Positions 17,764-26,790 of a DNA stretch of 64,000 nt are shown here, one piece after another. This DNA comes from Natronohydrobacter thiooxidans (GTDB lineage: Bacteria > Pseudomonadota > Alphaproteobacteria > Rhodobacterales > Rhodobacteraceae). The DNA lies in NCBI RefSeq assembly GCF_001884735.1, contig NZ_MJAP01000009.1, positions 1 to 64,000 on the forward strand. Direction: 5' to 3'. A program made the position numbers and the translations under genes. How positions within the stretch are numbered: position 1 is the stretch's first letter; every line of letters begins with the position of its first letter. The notes below the pieces were generated by a model. The model was not told the DNA's origin, did no database searches, and saw only the letters and a program-made list of their open reading frames with translations.

Positions 17764-19729
17764 CGGTGGCATCCTGTTGAGGGGCTTGGGCAGGTTCGGA
17801 TATCATCGGGTCTTGCTCCAGATAGTCTTTCCAGAGCGCCTGATGGCGCACAGCATTGCAGATGGTCATGCGGATACGGAAAGCATCGCCGCCAATGCCG
17901 GTAAAGGACTGCCGTTCCAGATGGGTCAGGGTCGCCGCAGGTTGACACATGATCCGGTATCCGGCCGCGCGGATCGCAAAACAGAAATGGCTGTCTTCAA
18001 AATCGCCCAGCAGATAGCCGGTATCCCAGCCTTTGATCTGCGCGAAAACTGCGCTGCGGATCAGCAGGCAGGCCCCTGTCGCGGCGGGGACGTCAAAGGC
18101 AGGGCTGGCCGGATCGCGCGCAGGCATGCCTGCGCCGGGATGCTGGTTGCTCCAGATGCGAAACTCTGGCAGATACTCGAAATCCATGCCGATATGCTGG
18201 ATCCCCCCACCGGGAAAGAGCAATTGCGCGCCAACTGCGCCGACAGTTTCATCCTCCAATACGGCCAGCATTTTTTCCAGCCAACCCGGACCCTGCGGGA
18301 TCACATCGCTGTTAAGAAACAGCAAGGCCTTGCCGCTGGCATATTGCGCGCCCAGATTATTGGCGCCGCTGAAGCCTCGATTCTGCAACCCCGAGACCAC
18401 CTTGAAAGGAAAGTCATAAAGCTGGAACAGCTTGTTCGCTTCAGCAAGAGTTGCGCTCTGGATATTGGGGTCATCAATCACATAGATCAGTTCGACCCGC
18501 TCGCGGAAATAAGGGTCGCGGATGAATTCCAGGATCTGATGTTCCATGAAATCGAAGCGCTTGTAGAGCGGGACAATGACAGACACCTCGGGCGCGCCCG
18601 GCAGGGTGCCGAATATGCGCGTCTCAGGCGTAATAGCATCCAGCTCGGTGCAATGGCGCGCAATGATCGGGGCCAGAACAGGCCAGTCCACCAGAGCCGC
18701 GCGGGCGCAATAGTGCTCTGCCTCGGTTTCAATGGCGAAGAGATTTTCCGCAGCGCCGCGTGGATTGGCGGGCAGCATTTCCGCCCCGCCCCGCTCGGAC
18801 AAGGTGACAATGCCAGCTTCGGTCGCCGCGCGCAGCTTGATAAAGGGGTTATGCGTGATCTCGGGCAGCACGGCGATGAAGGCAGAGTCCATATCGCACC
18901 ATGAGAGCGACCTGAACGCCTCGGAAATATCCTGCCGTTTTCTACGAAAGGCAGATTTGAGCGGATGGATGTTCTGCATTTCGTCTTCCAGCCAGACAAT
19001 TGCCTCCTCCGGATGCAGCGCCCATCCAAACACCACGCCGTTTCCCGCCGGGCTGACAAAGACACCTTCGACAAACCCATGAAAGCCGGAAGGCACCTTG
19101 CTTGCTTCCGGCAGGTCGGAGAGGGCCTCCCACCAGTCGGCACTGCCCATGGGCAAGCGTTGCAAGGCTGCCACGCGACCTTCCAGAAGCTTCGGAACCA
19201 AAGCGCGCTGTGCATCGCTCAGGCCGGTTTTTTCAGCAAGAGGGCCTGAGCGGAACAGGGCAGCACGCGGGAGATGTACAGCCAGCTCCAACGCTGCTGC
19301 CCTGGATGCCTCCTCGGCGATCAGGCAAAACCCGAACATATCGCCCGAGGGCAGGCTGAGTGCTTCGGCGACATCGCCCCGGGCATGTCTGGTCAGTGTG
19401 GAGACCAGCCTCTGAGAGCCTGCCAGGAGATCCATTGTCATGACTGGGCTGGTGCACCAGCCAAGGATGATGATCTGTCCGTCGAGACGGGTGAGCACAT
19501 CGACAAACAGCCTGAATTCGCGCGCAGACGAGTCTTTCACGATCACAGGCTGGCGTTGAACCGCAGCTTTCGTACCAATCTCGCGAATAGCTGGAGCACT
19601 GTTTTCCGCTTGTGTACCAGCCAGCTGTGGCTGACCCGCAAAAATTTCTTTCAGCTTCAATTTACTCTCCTGATCTGCAAGCAAATAATTGCGATACTTA
19701 AGGGTATCGGGGTTATACACGGAATACAA
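17756..19729 (-). CDS. Large protein with C-terminal GT2 glycosyltransferase domain
   Basis: About 657 aa. The C-terminal half is a GT2 domain: VSVIVPLYKRFDFMEHQI near 370, NRGFSGANNLGAQYASG near 430, LFLNSDVIP near 452 and a GACLLIRSAVF stretch near 530. The N-terminal 350 residues look like one or two beta-rich domains also seen before GT2 domains in polysaccharide loci, and I cannot assign them. The start is uncertain: no ATG lies between the preceding ABC stop and the conserved part. TTG at 19729 or GTG at 19720 would fit after a GGAG at about 19753; ATG codons further upstream overlap the ABC gene. Confidence 0.75.
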   Translation of the reverse strand: MYSVYNPDTLKYRNYLLADQESKLKLKEIFAGQPQLAGTQAENSAPAIREIGTKAAVQRQPVIVKDSSAREFRLFVDVLTRLDGQIIILGWCTSPVMTMDLLAGSQRLVSTLTRHARGDVAEALSLPSGDMFGFCLIAEEASRAAALELAVHLPRAALFRSGPLAEKTGLSDAQRALVPKLLEGRVAALQRLPMGSADWWEALSDLPEASKVPSGFHGFVEGVFVSPAGNGVVFGWALHPEEAIVWLEDEMQNIHPLKSAFRRKRQDISEAFRSLSWCDMDSAFIAVLPEITHNPFIKLRAATEAGIVTLSERGGAEMLPANPRGAAENLFAIETEAEHYCARAALVDWPVLAPIIARHCTELDAITPETRIFGTLPGAPEVSVIVPLYKRFDFMEHQILEFIRDPYFRERVELIYVIDDPNIQSATLAEANKLFQLYDFPFKVVSGLQNRGFSGANNLGAQYASGKALLFLNSDVIPQGPGWLEKMLAVLEDETVGAVGAQLLFPGGGIQHIGMDFEYLPEFRIWSNQHPGAGMPARDPASPAFDVPAATGACLLIRSAVFAQIKGWDTGYLLGDFEDSHFCFAIRAAGYRIMCQPAATLTHLERQSFTGIGGDAFRIRMTICNAVRHQALWKDYLEQDPMISEPAQAPQQDATDA

Positions 19730-19757
19730 CTTGCAACCCAGTCCGCCAACTGTTGCC

Positions 19758-20411
19758 TCACTCCAACAGCTCTTGATGCCGCTTGATGGCATCCTCCACA
19801 TCCTCGAAGACTTCGATTTGCCCATCATTGAGCACCAGCCCTGCATCACAGAAGGCGCGGATATCGGTCATGGAATGGCTAACCATCACGGCACTGGCCT
19901 GTGCCATGCGCGCGGCAAAGACCTCTTTGCTCTTGCGCTTGAAACGCGCGTCGCCGGTGGCTGTGGCCTCGTCGATCAGATAGGTGTCGAACTTGATCCC
20001 CATGGACACCCCGAAGGCCAGCCGGGATTTCATTCCTGAGGAATAGGTGCGCACCGGCATATGGAAATGCGGGCCGATCTCGGCGAAATCCTCGACGAAA
20101 TCGCACAGCTCCTCCGTGTCCACACCATAGACCCGCGCCAGAAAGCGGGTATTCTGTGCCCCGGTCATGTCCTTGTGGAAACTGCCTGAATAGCCGACGG
20201 TAAAAGAGATACTTCCATCGCTGATGATCTCGCCGGTATCGGGGCGCATGGTGCCCGATACCATGTTCAGCAAAGTGGACTTGCCCGCGCCGTTGCGTCC
20301 CAGAAGGGCCAGCGAGCGTCCGCTGGGCAGGATCAGGTTCAGTTCGTGAATTACGGGGCGATATTCCCCGCGGACCCAGAACCCTTTGGTGATGTCGCGA
20401 AACTCGATCAC
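19758..20411 (-). CDS. kpsT: Capsule/O-polysaccharide ABC exporter, ATP-binding subunit (KpsT/Wzt type)
   Basis: 217-aa ABC ATPase with Walker A LLGRNGAGKSTLL near residue 35, the signature YSSGMKSRLAFG near 118 and Walker B YLIDEATATGD near 140. Short length without a C-terminal carbohydrate domain fits the KpsT type. It would power export of the finished polysaccharide across the inner membrane with the permease at 21775. It is preceded by the KpsE-like gene by 18 bp and probably co-transcribed with it, while the permease is divergent. Confidence 0.9.
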   Translation of the reverse strand: MIEFRDITKGFWVRGEYRPVIHELNLILPSGRSLALLGRNGAGKSTLLNMVSGTMRPDTGEIISDGSISFTVGYSGSFHKDMTGAQNTRFLARVYGVDTEELCDFVEDFAEIGPHFHMPVRTYSSGMKSRLAFGVSMGIKFDTYLIDEATATGDARFKRKSKEVFAARMAQASAVMVSHSMTDIRAFCDAGLVLNDGQIEVFEDVEDAIKRHQELLE

Positions 20412-20429
20412 GCCCCCTCCGAAGCGGCC

Positions 20430-21647
20430 CTAGCCGCGATCACGCAGACTGTAAAAGACCAGCGCCAGGATCGCCCAGAACATGAGCGAGAAGAAGAAGC
20501 TCAGACTGATCAAAAGTGTCGTCTGCGGGTATTGTGACCGCTGTGCCAGGGTCGGCTGAATGAAATTGGCCAGAAACAGGTTTTGCCGGGAGGCATTCGA
20601 GCGGGCTGCATCCATCGCGGTCAATGCCGCCTGATAGGTCGATTCAGCAAAGACCTGATCGACCTGCAGGCTTTCGAACTGGGCGATCAGGCGCGGATAA
20701 TCCGTATCGTCAATGGTCACATCCAGCTGCGTGAAGCTTTGCCGCTCATCGCGGATGCGGGTGCGGATTGCCTCGATGCGCCGCGTAAGCTGACGCAGGC
20801 GGGGATCATTGGCATCGGTGGTCTGTGACAGCAGATCATGCTCGACCAGCGCTTCGGCAAGTTGCTGCTGTAAATTGCTTAATACCCCCATCCGAGCCTG
20901 AACATCGGCTTGCGGATCGACGATCTGGGTGCGCGCCCGGAATTCCGCGAGCGCTTCGCGCGCCGCGCGCAGCCGCTCAAGCGCGGCCTCCAGATCGGCC
21001 TGAGCATGGCGCATTGCATCCATGCGGGCCGTGCTGTTGAGACGGTTGATCATCTCCTCGCTCTTGCGCACGATCAGGCGGGCAATGACCTGCGCTGTCT
21101 CCGGGTCATGCGCACGGACCTGCACCAGCATCAGGCCCGAGGCCTTGTCAAAGGTAACACGTACCATACGACCCCAGAACCACACGACATCCTCGATGGA
21201 GGCATCGGGCCAGAGCGAAAAAATTGGATCATAGGGCCAGTTCGCGCTGTAATGCCCGACCAGATCGAACTCTTCCGAAATACGCTGGACGATTTCCTGG
21301 CTCTGGACGAATTCGAAGAGCAAATCTGCGTGGCTTTGCGCGCCGGCCCCCAGGATCGAACTCAGGCCACCCATCAACTCGCTGGCTGTGCTGGTTTCCT
21401 CTTGCCGGATGGTGAAGCCGACTTTTGAAGCATACTGATCCTTGGCGAAGACTGTCAGATAGACCGTTGTCAGAAGAACAGGCAGCCCCACGATAATGAG
21501 AATGCTCAAGAGCAATCCCCGATGTCGGGTCTGGCGGCGCGCAGGCCGGGCAGTCGGGCGGATCGGAGTCACAGATCCGGAGGCCTTGTCACGCGTACGG
21601 GACTTCTTCTCGGGCTTTTCCGTTCCGGACTCCACAGTATCAGCCAT
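20430..21647 (-). CDS. kpsE: Capsule export inner-membrane periplasmic adaptor (KpsE/CtrB type)
   Basis: 405-aa polysaccharide co-polymerase/adaptor-like protein. A basic, Pro-rich cytoplasmic N-terminus (about 42 aa) is followed by a TM helix (about 45-68) and a long periplasmic coiled-coil region with many Arg/Glu heptads (about 195-345). A second TM helix near the C-terminus (about 375-398) follows a segment ending PTLAQRSQYPQ, a feature of this family. It links the inner-membrane ABC exporter to the outer-membrane channel. The channel (KpsD/Wza type) is not in this window. Confidence 0.88.
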   Translation of the reverse strand: MADTVESGTEKPEKKSRTRDKASGSVTPIRPTARPARRQTRHRGLLLSILIIVGLPVLLTTVYLTVFAKDQYASKVGFTIRQEETSTASELMGGLSSILGAGAQSHADLLFEFVQSQEIVQRISEEFDLVGHYSANWPYDPIFSLWPDASIEDVVWFWGRMVRVTFDKASGLMLVQVRAHDPETAQVIARLIVRKSEEMINRLNSTARMDAMRHAQADLEAALERLRAAREALAEFRARTQIVDPQADVQARMGVLSNLQQQLAEALVEHDLLSQTTDANDPRLRQLTRRIEAIRTRIRDERQSFTQLDVTIDDTDYPRLIAQFESLQVDQVFAESTYQAALTAMDAARSNASRQNLFLANFIQPTLAQRSQYPQTTLLISLSFFFSLMFWAILALVFYSLRDRG

Positions 21648-21774
21648 GGACTGTTATACCTCTGTTCATCTCGCTATACAGCTGTGGAGCCCGCTTGAAG
21701 TTTCAATTAACAAGAGAAGCGGGGAAACCCAAGCGCTGATTTGATCACAATGGCCCGAGCGGAAGGATGACTGC
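21648..21774. promoter_or_regulatory. Divergent promoter region between kpsE and kpsM
   Basis: 127 bp separate the oppositely transcribed adaptor and permease genes. Both start here, so the exporter subunits are expressed from back-to-back promoters. I could not pick a convincing -35/-10 pair. Confidence 0.4.
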
Positions 21775-22578
21775 ATGTCACGGGATGGTTCCAGCACGCG
21801 TGGGGTGCCCTCCCCGGCACAGTCCAGTCTGCGCGCAATCGCGGCGCTGGTCTTACGTGAAATGTCAACGCGCTATGGGCGCACTCCTGGCGGCTATCTC
21901 TGGGCCATTCTGGAACCGCTCGGCATGATCATCATCCTGAGCTTTGCCTGGTCGCTGCTGGCCAGAACGCCCACATTGGGAACAAGCTTTCTGTTGTTCA
22001 AAGCAACCGGCTACCTGGTATTGCAGACCTTCACAGTGCTGGGCGGACAGGTCGGGCATGCGCTGACCTTCTCCAAGCCTTTGCTGCGCTATCCGCGCGT
22101 GGCCTGGATTGATGCCATTGCCGCCCGCTTTATGCTCAACGCATTGGTGGTCTATGTGGTGACGTTCCTGATATTAAGCGGTATCCTGATCCTGGAGAAT
22201 ATCGACACGCTGCTAAGCTGGAGACCGATCTTTCTGGCAATGGGACTGGCCGCATTTCTGGGGCTTGGGATTGGTTGTCTGAACGCGTTTCTTTTCATGC
22301 GATTTCCGGTCTGGCAGCAAATCTGGGGAATTCTGACACGTCCGCTCTTTCTGATTTCGGGGGTGATCATCCTTTATGAAGACATGCCTCCCATGGCGCA
22401 GGCCGTCCTGTGGTACAATCCGATCCTGCATCTGACGGGTCTGATGCGCGACGGGTTCTACCCGATGTATCGACCTGACTATATCTCGTTGGTTTTCGTG
22501 CTGACTTGCGCGCTCGTTCCGATGGGGATCGGCCTTTTGCTTCTGCGCCGCTACCATCGCGAGCTGCTTTACCGCTGA
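21775..22578 (+). CDS. kpsM: Capsule/O-polysaccharide ABC exporter, permease subunit (KpsM/Wzm type)
   Basis: 267-aa ABC-2 type permease with about six TM segments between residues 35 and 262. The N-terminal ALVLREMSTRYGRTPGGYLWAILEP segment is a family hallmark, and the C-terminus has ILYEDMPPMAQAVLWYNPILH. It forms the inner-membrane channel with the KpsT-like ATPase. The start at 21775 is in the divergent region with kpsE. Having the permease divergent from its ATPase is unusual, as they are normally adjacent in one operon. Confidence 0.9.
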   Translation: MSRDGSSTRGVPSPAQSSLRAIAALVLREMSTRYGRTPGGYLWAILEPLGMIIILSFAWSLLARTPTLGTSFLLFKATGYLVLQTFTVLGGQVGHALTFSKPLLRYPRVAWIDAIAARFMLNALVVYVVTFLILSGILILENIDTLLSWRPIFLAMGLAAFLGLGIGCLNAFLFMRFPVWQQIWGILTRPLFLISGVIILYEDMPPMAQAVLWYNPILHLTGLMRDGFYPMYRPDYISLVFVLTCALVPMGIGLLLLRRYHRELLYR

Positions 22579-22675
22579 GGCCGCTGGTCCGCGCAATCCC
22601 GTACGCTGTCTTCGGCGAAACTGAAGAGTTGCAGATTAAGCTCTGCGCAGATTTTCAGTTCACCGGAGGCGCTCT

Positions 22676-23182
22676 ATGTCCCAGAGCACAGCACGCCACG
22701 CTCTGCCCTATATCCACCCCGCGCAGGCGCAAACAGATGTCACCCATAATGACGCGCTGGAGCAACTAGACCTGCTGGTCCAGCTGAGTGTCGAATCCTT
22801 TGACTCCAGCACCCCGCCTGCTTTGTGCGAGTACGGTCAGATATGGGCCCTTGGGCGTGTGCCTTCGGGCGACTGGGCTGGCCAGAGCGGCCACCTCGCT
22901 GCCTGGTTCAATGGCGGCTGGCTGTTATTGATCCCGCGCAGGGGTTGGCGCGCGGCGCGCGGCAGTGAATTGCGGGTCTGGCCGAACGGCGACTGGCGCG
23001 TACCGGATCTGCCGGAACTGCAAAATCTTGACGGGCTGGGCATTCAGACCTGCTTTGACGCGACCAATCGTCTGGCCGTGGCGTCAAAGCCCACGCTGCT
23101 GACCCATGACGGCGCGGCCCATCTGCTCAAGATCGACAAAAATGCCGCGAGTGATACGGTCATCCTTGGCCGCTGGTTCTGA
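22676..23182 (+). CDS. DUF2793 phage-tail-associated protein
   Basis: 168-aa protein. The N-terminus (SARHALPYIHPAQAQ-like, then HNDALEQLDLLVQL) and the following AGQSGHLAAWFNGGW segment fit DUF2793, found in tail-fibre regions of alphaproteobacterial phages and gene transfer agents. Start ATG 22676 follows CGGAGG by about 8 bp. Two decayed phage-like genes follow on the same strand, so this is probably the last intact gene of a remnant. A link to polysaccharide export is not evident. Confidence 0.7.
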   Translation: MSQSTARHALPYIHPAQAQTDVTHNDALEQLDLLVQLSVESFDSSTPPALCEYGQIWALGRVPSGDWAGQSGHLAAWFNGGWLLLIPRRGWRAARGSELRVWPNGDWRVPDLPELQNLDGLGIQTCFDATNRLAVASKPTLLTHDGAAHLLKIDKNAASDTVILGRWF

Positions 23183-23192
23183 GGAGAAAGCA

Positions 23193-23498
23193 ATGGATCT
23201 CATACTCAAACCAGAACAGGGCCTGCCCGGACAGCCGGAAAATCTCCCTCCATGGCGCGGACGATGTGATCACCGTCGACGGCACGGCCTATGACCTGTC
23301 GATCATCCCCGTAGGCGGGGAAGGCTGGCCCGAGGATGAGCCCCCTTCATCGCGCCATTCACTCGGACAGGCGGCGTGCTGCATGTGCCCGCCATCGCCC
23401 GGCTTGGTGACACGGCCGCGTCGGATCAGGCAAGCCTCTGGAGGATCGACAATACCCAAGGACTTATCGAGATCCCGGCCAGAGGCCACATGCAGTAG
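23193..23498 (+). pseudogene. Phage-tail-like gene with two frameshifts
   Basis: After GAGGAG, a frame starts MDLILKPEQGLPGQPE; the text continues in a second frame as HGADDVITVDGTAYDLS and in a third as RTGGVLHVPAIARLGDTA up to TAG at 23498. The three pieces read as one small phage-like protein broken by two frameshifts. It lies 10 bp after the DUF2793 gene, as expected for a tail operon. Confidence 0.5.
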
Positions 23499-23512
23499 GA
23501 GGATGCAAGCAC

Positions 23513-23716
23513 ATGAAGTTGCGGATCAGAACCCCCGAAGAAATCACTGCCGCAGCACAGCCGCACGCCCGGTCCGTCAGCCACGCCGAGGCGCGGGCCT
23601 GTCTGTAGAATACGGACTGGCTGCTTATGCGCCAGGCTGAAACCGGCGAAGCGGTTTGCGATGATGTGCGTCAGGCGCGCCTTGTTCTGAGCGGGGGAAG
23701 GGACGAGATGCCTTAA
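23513..23716 (+). pseudogene. Small phage-like gene with one in-frame stop
   Basis: From ATG 23513 (after AGGAGG) the frame reads MKLRIRTPEEITAAAQP, meets a TAG at about 23606, then continues in the same frame through NTDWLLMRQAETGEAVCDDV to TAA at 23714. The whole 68-codon unit resembles short proteins encoded beside tail fibres. A single nonsense change separates it from an intact gene. Confidence 0.45.
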
Positions 23717-23797
23717 TACCTTCGCAACAGCGTCATGAAGGGGTCACAACGTTCTGTCATGCCGCAGAAGAGACAACGAAAATGGGACTGATCTGCG

Positions 23798-24118
23798 ATG
23801 GTGATGATCTATGTTCTCGGGGTGAGCGCTCTTCTTGTGCTGGCTGTGCTGGGCGCTATGGTGCATATTCTGCACATGCTGGAGCGCAGTCTGAGCGATC
23901 ATACAGAAAGCCTGCCCGATTTCATGCCCGTGGACCAGCCATCGCCCTCAAGACGCCTGCAGCAGAGGCCAGTCCCGCCTGGGGAGATACCCTCGGCGCT
24001 CTGGCTGCACCCGCCGGTTTTGCTGAAAAGGGGGCAAGAGAGCGCCTTGCGTGCCGGGACGCTTCAGCGGCCACAGCGCCTGCGGCAGGGCCTGCACGGA
24101 CTTGTGCAATCGGGCTGA
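23798..24118 (+). CDS. Small membrane protein, hypothetical
   Basis: 106 aa with one N-terminal TM helix (about 3-24, MIYVLGVSALLVLAVLG) and a Pro/Arg-rich remainder. The start may be ATG 23798 or 23804. It follows the phage remnants and may belong to them, for example as a spanin- or holin-like product, but no specific motif supports this. The end converges on the large glycosyltransferase gene. Confidence 0.4.
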   Translation: MVMIYVLGVSALLVLAVLGAMVHILHMLERSLSDHTESLPDFMPVDQPSPSRRLQQRPVPPGEIPSALWLHPPVLLKRGQESALRAGTLQRPQRLRQGLHGLVQSG

Positions 24119-24191
24119 GACAGGGTGCCTGCCTGCAGACAGCCAAAGCGCGGATATCCTGTCGCCGCCAGGGGCAGGCAAGACCATGCCT

Positions 24192-26750
24192 TCAGGACAC
24201 AGCCCGCCGCATGGCTGTTGCGGGCCGCGCGACGCGCGCGCCTTCGCTCACAGCCTCCAGGACAAGCCGGGCAAGCCTGTCTGCAGCAACAGTCTCGGCT
24301 TTCCAGGGCAGCACGATCCCGTTGTGTGCGGCCCTGACCGCATCTCCCTGTGCCCCCAGATCAAAAGCCAGGGTCGGCAAGCCTGTCTCCAGGCATTCAT
24401 GGACAGTGTAGGAAAATGTTTCGGGCCAGACCGAGGGGATCAGCCAATGCGTGATACCGTAGCGCGCCGCAAGCACCGGAATATCCTCGATCACATAGGC
24501 CCCGTGCAGCGCCACATGCCGCCCCAGCGGAAAGCCCGGTGCGATACGGCCGATGAGGGCAAGACCGATATCCGTGCGCTCCATCAGCGCATTGGAGAGG
24601 GCAGATACCACCGCTGCGCCTTTCTGTGGCCCGATGGCTCCCAGAACACCGATCACTTTGCGCGCGCTGTCCGGCTGGGGCAGGCGCGGAATGAACTGAA
24701 GCAGGTCATGCGGCCTGATCACAAGCTTGTCTGTGGCCTGCGGATAGGCTGCCGCGACGATCTTGGCGCTTGATGCAGAAAACACGACCAACTGTCGCGC
24801 CTCGGCCACCACATTCCCCCAGAGCTCGCGCCATCCACGCAGCGAAGTGACGCGCCCGTCACTGCCGCGATACTGATGCGCCGGATCCGCGCAATCCGCA
24901 TCCGGCACGCCGCGATAGCGCCCATCTGCATCCAGCAATGTGTAGGAGGGGCTAAGGGGCAGGTAATCGTGAAACATGAGATCGAACGGGGCTGTCCGCG
25001 CCAGATTCTCGAGGAATCCTGCCAGATCGACCAGATCCGGGTCGCCCACTGCACAGGAATAGAGGATCCGCCGTTTCGAAACCTGTGCCAGCAGACGCCC
25101 CACCATTGCCAGTTCCTCTGTCGTGGCAATCAGACGGCCAGCCGGACTGTTCAGCTCGATCCGACAGCGCGTGGCCCCGCCAAAGCGCAGCACGACCGAC
25201 ACGGGCGCGGCCTGTACTTGCGCCTGAAGGTAATGCTCTGCGCCCCCTCCCATGGAATGGGCGATAAAGACAGGAATCTCGCTCACCTCGGGCAGGCTGT
25301 CGGCCCAGAGCAGCGCGGCCATCAAGCGCGGGGTGATCAAGGGATCGGACCGGATGAAATCCTGCACGAGGCGGTCATAGCCGGGATAGCGCGTCGCGAT
25401 GATGGCATTGTGTTCTTGTACCAGCGCCAGTTTTTCAGGTCCAAAACTGGCCCCGCCACGATGTTCGACAAACAATCCCGGCACGGCCACATGCTGCCCG
25501 CCTGCGGCTGCCGCACGACGGCACCAGTCCACCTCTTCGCCATATCCCCGCCCGAAAATCGTATCAAACCCGCCCAGCCGTGTCAGCCAGTCACGGCTGA
25601 GCGCCATGCAGAACCCGACCCCGGTCGGGGCTTCGACCCTTGGGGCATCAGCGGCAATCACCTCGCGCAGCACGCGATCAATATGATCGGCCTGACCGGG
25701 CATCAGCGCTGTGGGCTGGCACAGGATCGGCGCCGCGAAAATCTCGGCGTCATTTGACAGCGGTGTGGCGCTGGCGACTTTCGGATCTGCCAGCGGCGCG
25801 AGCAAGCGGCTGCACCATTCATCGGGCACCATCGCATCGCTGTTGAGCAGGATCACGGGTCCGCCAGCCTGCGCCAGCGCCTGCTCGAAGCCGCGATTCA
25901 CCGAACCGATGAACCCCAGATTGCGGTCATTTTCCAGAAGCGTGACCTGCAAATGCCCATGATCCCGCGCGGCCCAGTCGCGCAGGAAGGGACGCACCCG
26001 CGGATCGGGCGAGGCATCCTCGATCACAAGGATATCGCAGGGCAGATCCGTGTGATCTTCCAGCCGCTGCAAGGTCTCGGGCAGAAGCTCGAACGCATTG
26101 TAGACCGGCAGGATCACGCAGGCATGCGCTGTCTGTGCATCCTGCGCATCATCTGCAGCAGAGCCGGGCAGTCCCGTGGCAGCGGCCGGGGCCAGAAAAG
26201 CGGCATCAAGCATGGCTTCGGCCGGATTGCTTCCCAATCCGAGCGCCACCTTGATTTTGCGTGGCAGAGATGGATCACGGCGCCACAGGCCCGCAAGGAT
26301 CATCGGCACCAGTGGCAGGACATCCCTCAGGAAACGGCGGTTCAGACGGCGCTCTGCCTGCGCAAGGAAGCGGGCAGCCTGAAGATCATGCAGGATGCTG
26401 ATTTTCCTGCCCTCCTGCAGAAGCTCAATCAGCAAAGGCGTATCGCAAAAAGGCAGGCTGGCGTGGAAGCCCACATGCTTGTCACAGCCAAGCGCCTGAG
26501 CGACATCCTCGCGCTCTTCCTTTGCGCTACGCCGCACATGCATGTCGTCCAGACGCAGAGTGATCTGTTCGGCAAGCACCCAGCCGCGCAGATAGAGCCG
26601 CCCTTCCTGGAGCCGCGCTTCTTCCAGATACCCAAGGGTGGTGCCGTCCCCGTCACGCAGCGGGCAACCAGCCAGCTCTGTTTCCAGATGGGCGTGGCGG
26701 TAGTAATCACGCAGCCATCTGTACCGCGCCAGATGATAGGAAAGCGACAT
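24192..26750 (-). CDS. Bifunctional glycosyltransferase, GT2 plus GT4-like domains
   Basis: An 852-aa protein. About 200 N-terminal residues of unknown fold precede a GT2 domain: VILPVYNAFELLPETLQRL near 214, DILVIEDASPD near 237, NRGFEQALAQAGGPVILLNSDA near 285 and a GFCMALSRDWL stretch near 378. The C-terminal part is GT-B-like, with KVIGVLGAIGPQKGAAVV near 695 and SVWPETFSYTVHECLETGLP near 788, the GT4 signature region. It is the second GT2-GT4 fusion in the locus but its domain boundaries differ from the one at 5212. Likely adds two sugars in succession. Confidence 0.83.
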   Translation of the reverse strand: MSLSYHLARYRWLRDYYRHAHLETELAGCPLRDGDGTTLGYLEEARLQEGRLYLRGWVLAEQITLRLDDMHVRRSAKEEREDVAQALGCDKHVGFHASLPFCDTPLLIELLQEGRKISILHDLQAARFLAQAERRLNRRFLRDVLPLVPMILAGLWRRDPSLPRKIKVALGLGSNPAEAMLDAAFLAPAAATGLPGSAADDAQDAQTAHACVILPVYNAFELLPETLQRLEDHTDLPCDILVIEDASPDPRVRPFLRDWAARDHGHLQVTLLENDRNLGFIGSVNRGFEQALAQAGGPVILLNSDAMVPDEWCSRLLAPLADPKVASATPLSNDAEIFAAPILCQPTALMPGQADHIDRVLREVIAADAPRVEAPTGVGFCMALSRDWLTRLGGFDTIFGRGYGEEVDWCRRAAAAGGQHVAVPGLFVEHRGGASFGPEKLALVQEHNAIIATRYPGYDRLVQDFIRSDPLITPRLMAALLWADSLPEVSEIPVFIAHSMGGGAEHYLQAQVQAAPVSVVLRFGGATRCRIELNSPAGRLIATTEELAMVGRLLAQVSKRRILYSCAVGDPDLVDLAGFLENLARTAPFDLMFHDYLPLSPSYTLLDADGRYRGVPDADCADPAHQYRGSDGRVTSLRGWRELWGNVVAEARQLVVFSASSAKIVAAAYPQATDKLVIRPHDLLQFIPRLPQPDSARKVIGVLGAIGPQKGAAVVSALSNALMERTDIGLALIGRIAPGFPLGRHVALHGAYVIEDIPVLAARYGITHWLIPSVWPETFSYTVHECLETGLPTLAFDLGAQGDAVRAAHNGIVLPWKAETVAADRLARLVLEAVSEGARVARPATAMRRAVS

Positions 26751-26790
26751 GCGGCGAAAGCCTCACTGAAAATAGACTGGCGCTCTCTGT

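Noticed and set aside
16534..18904. Two long plus-strand frames opposite the GT4 and GT2 genes.
   Set aside because: Shadows of convincing glycosyltransferases on the minus strand; no homology of their own.
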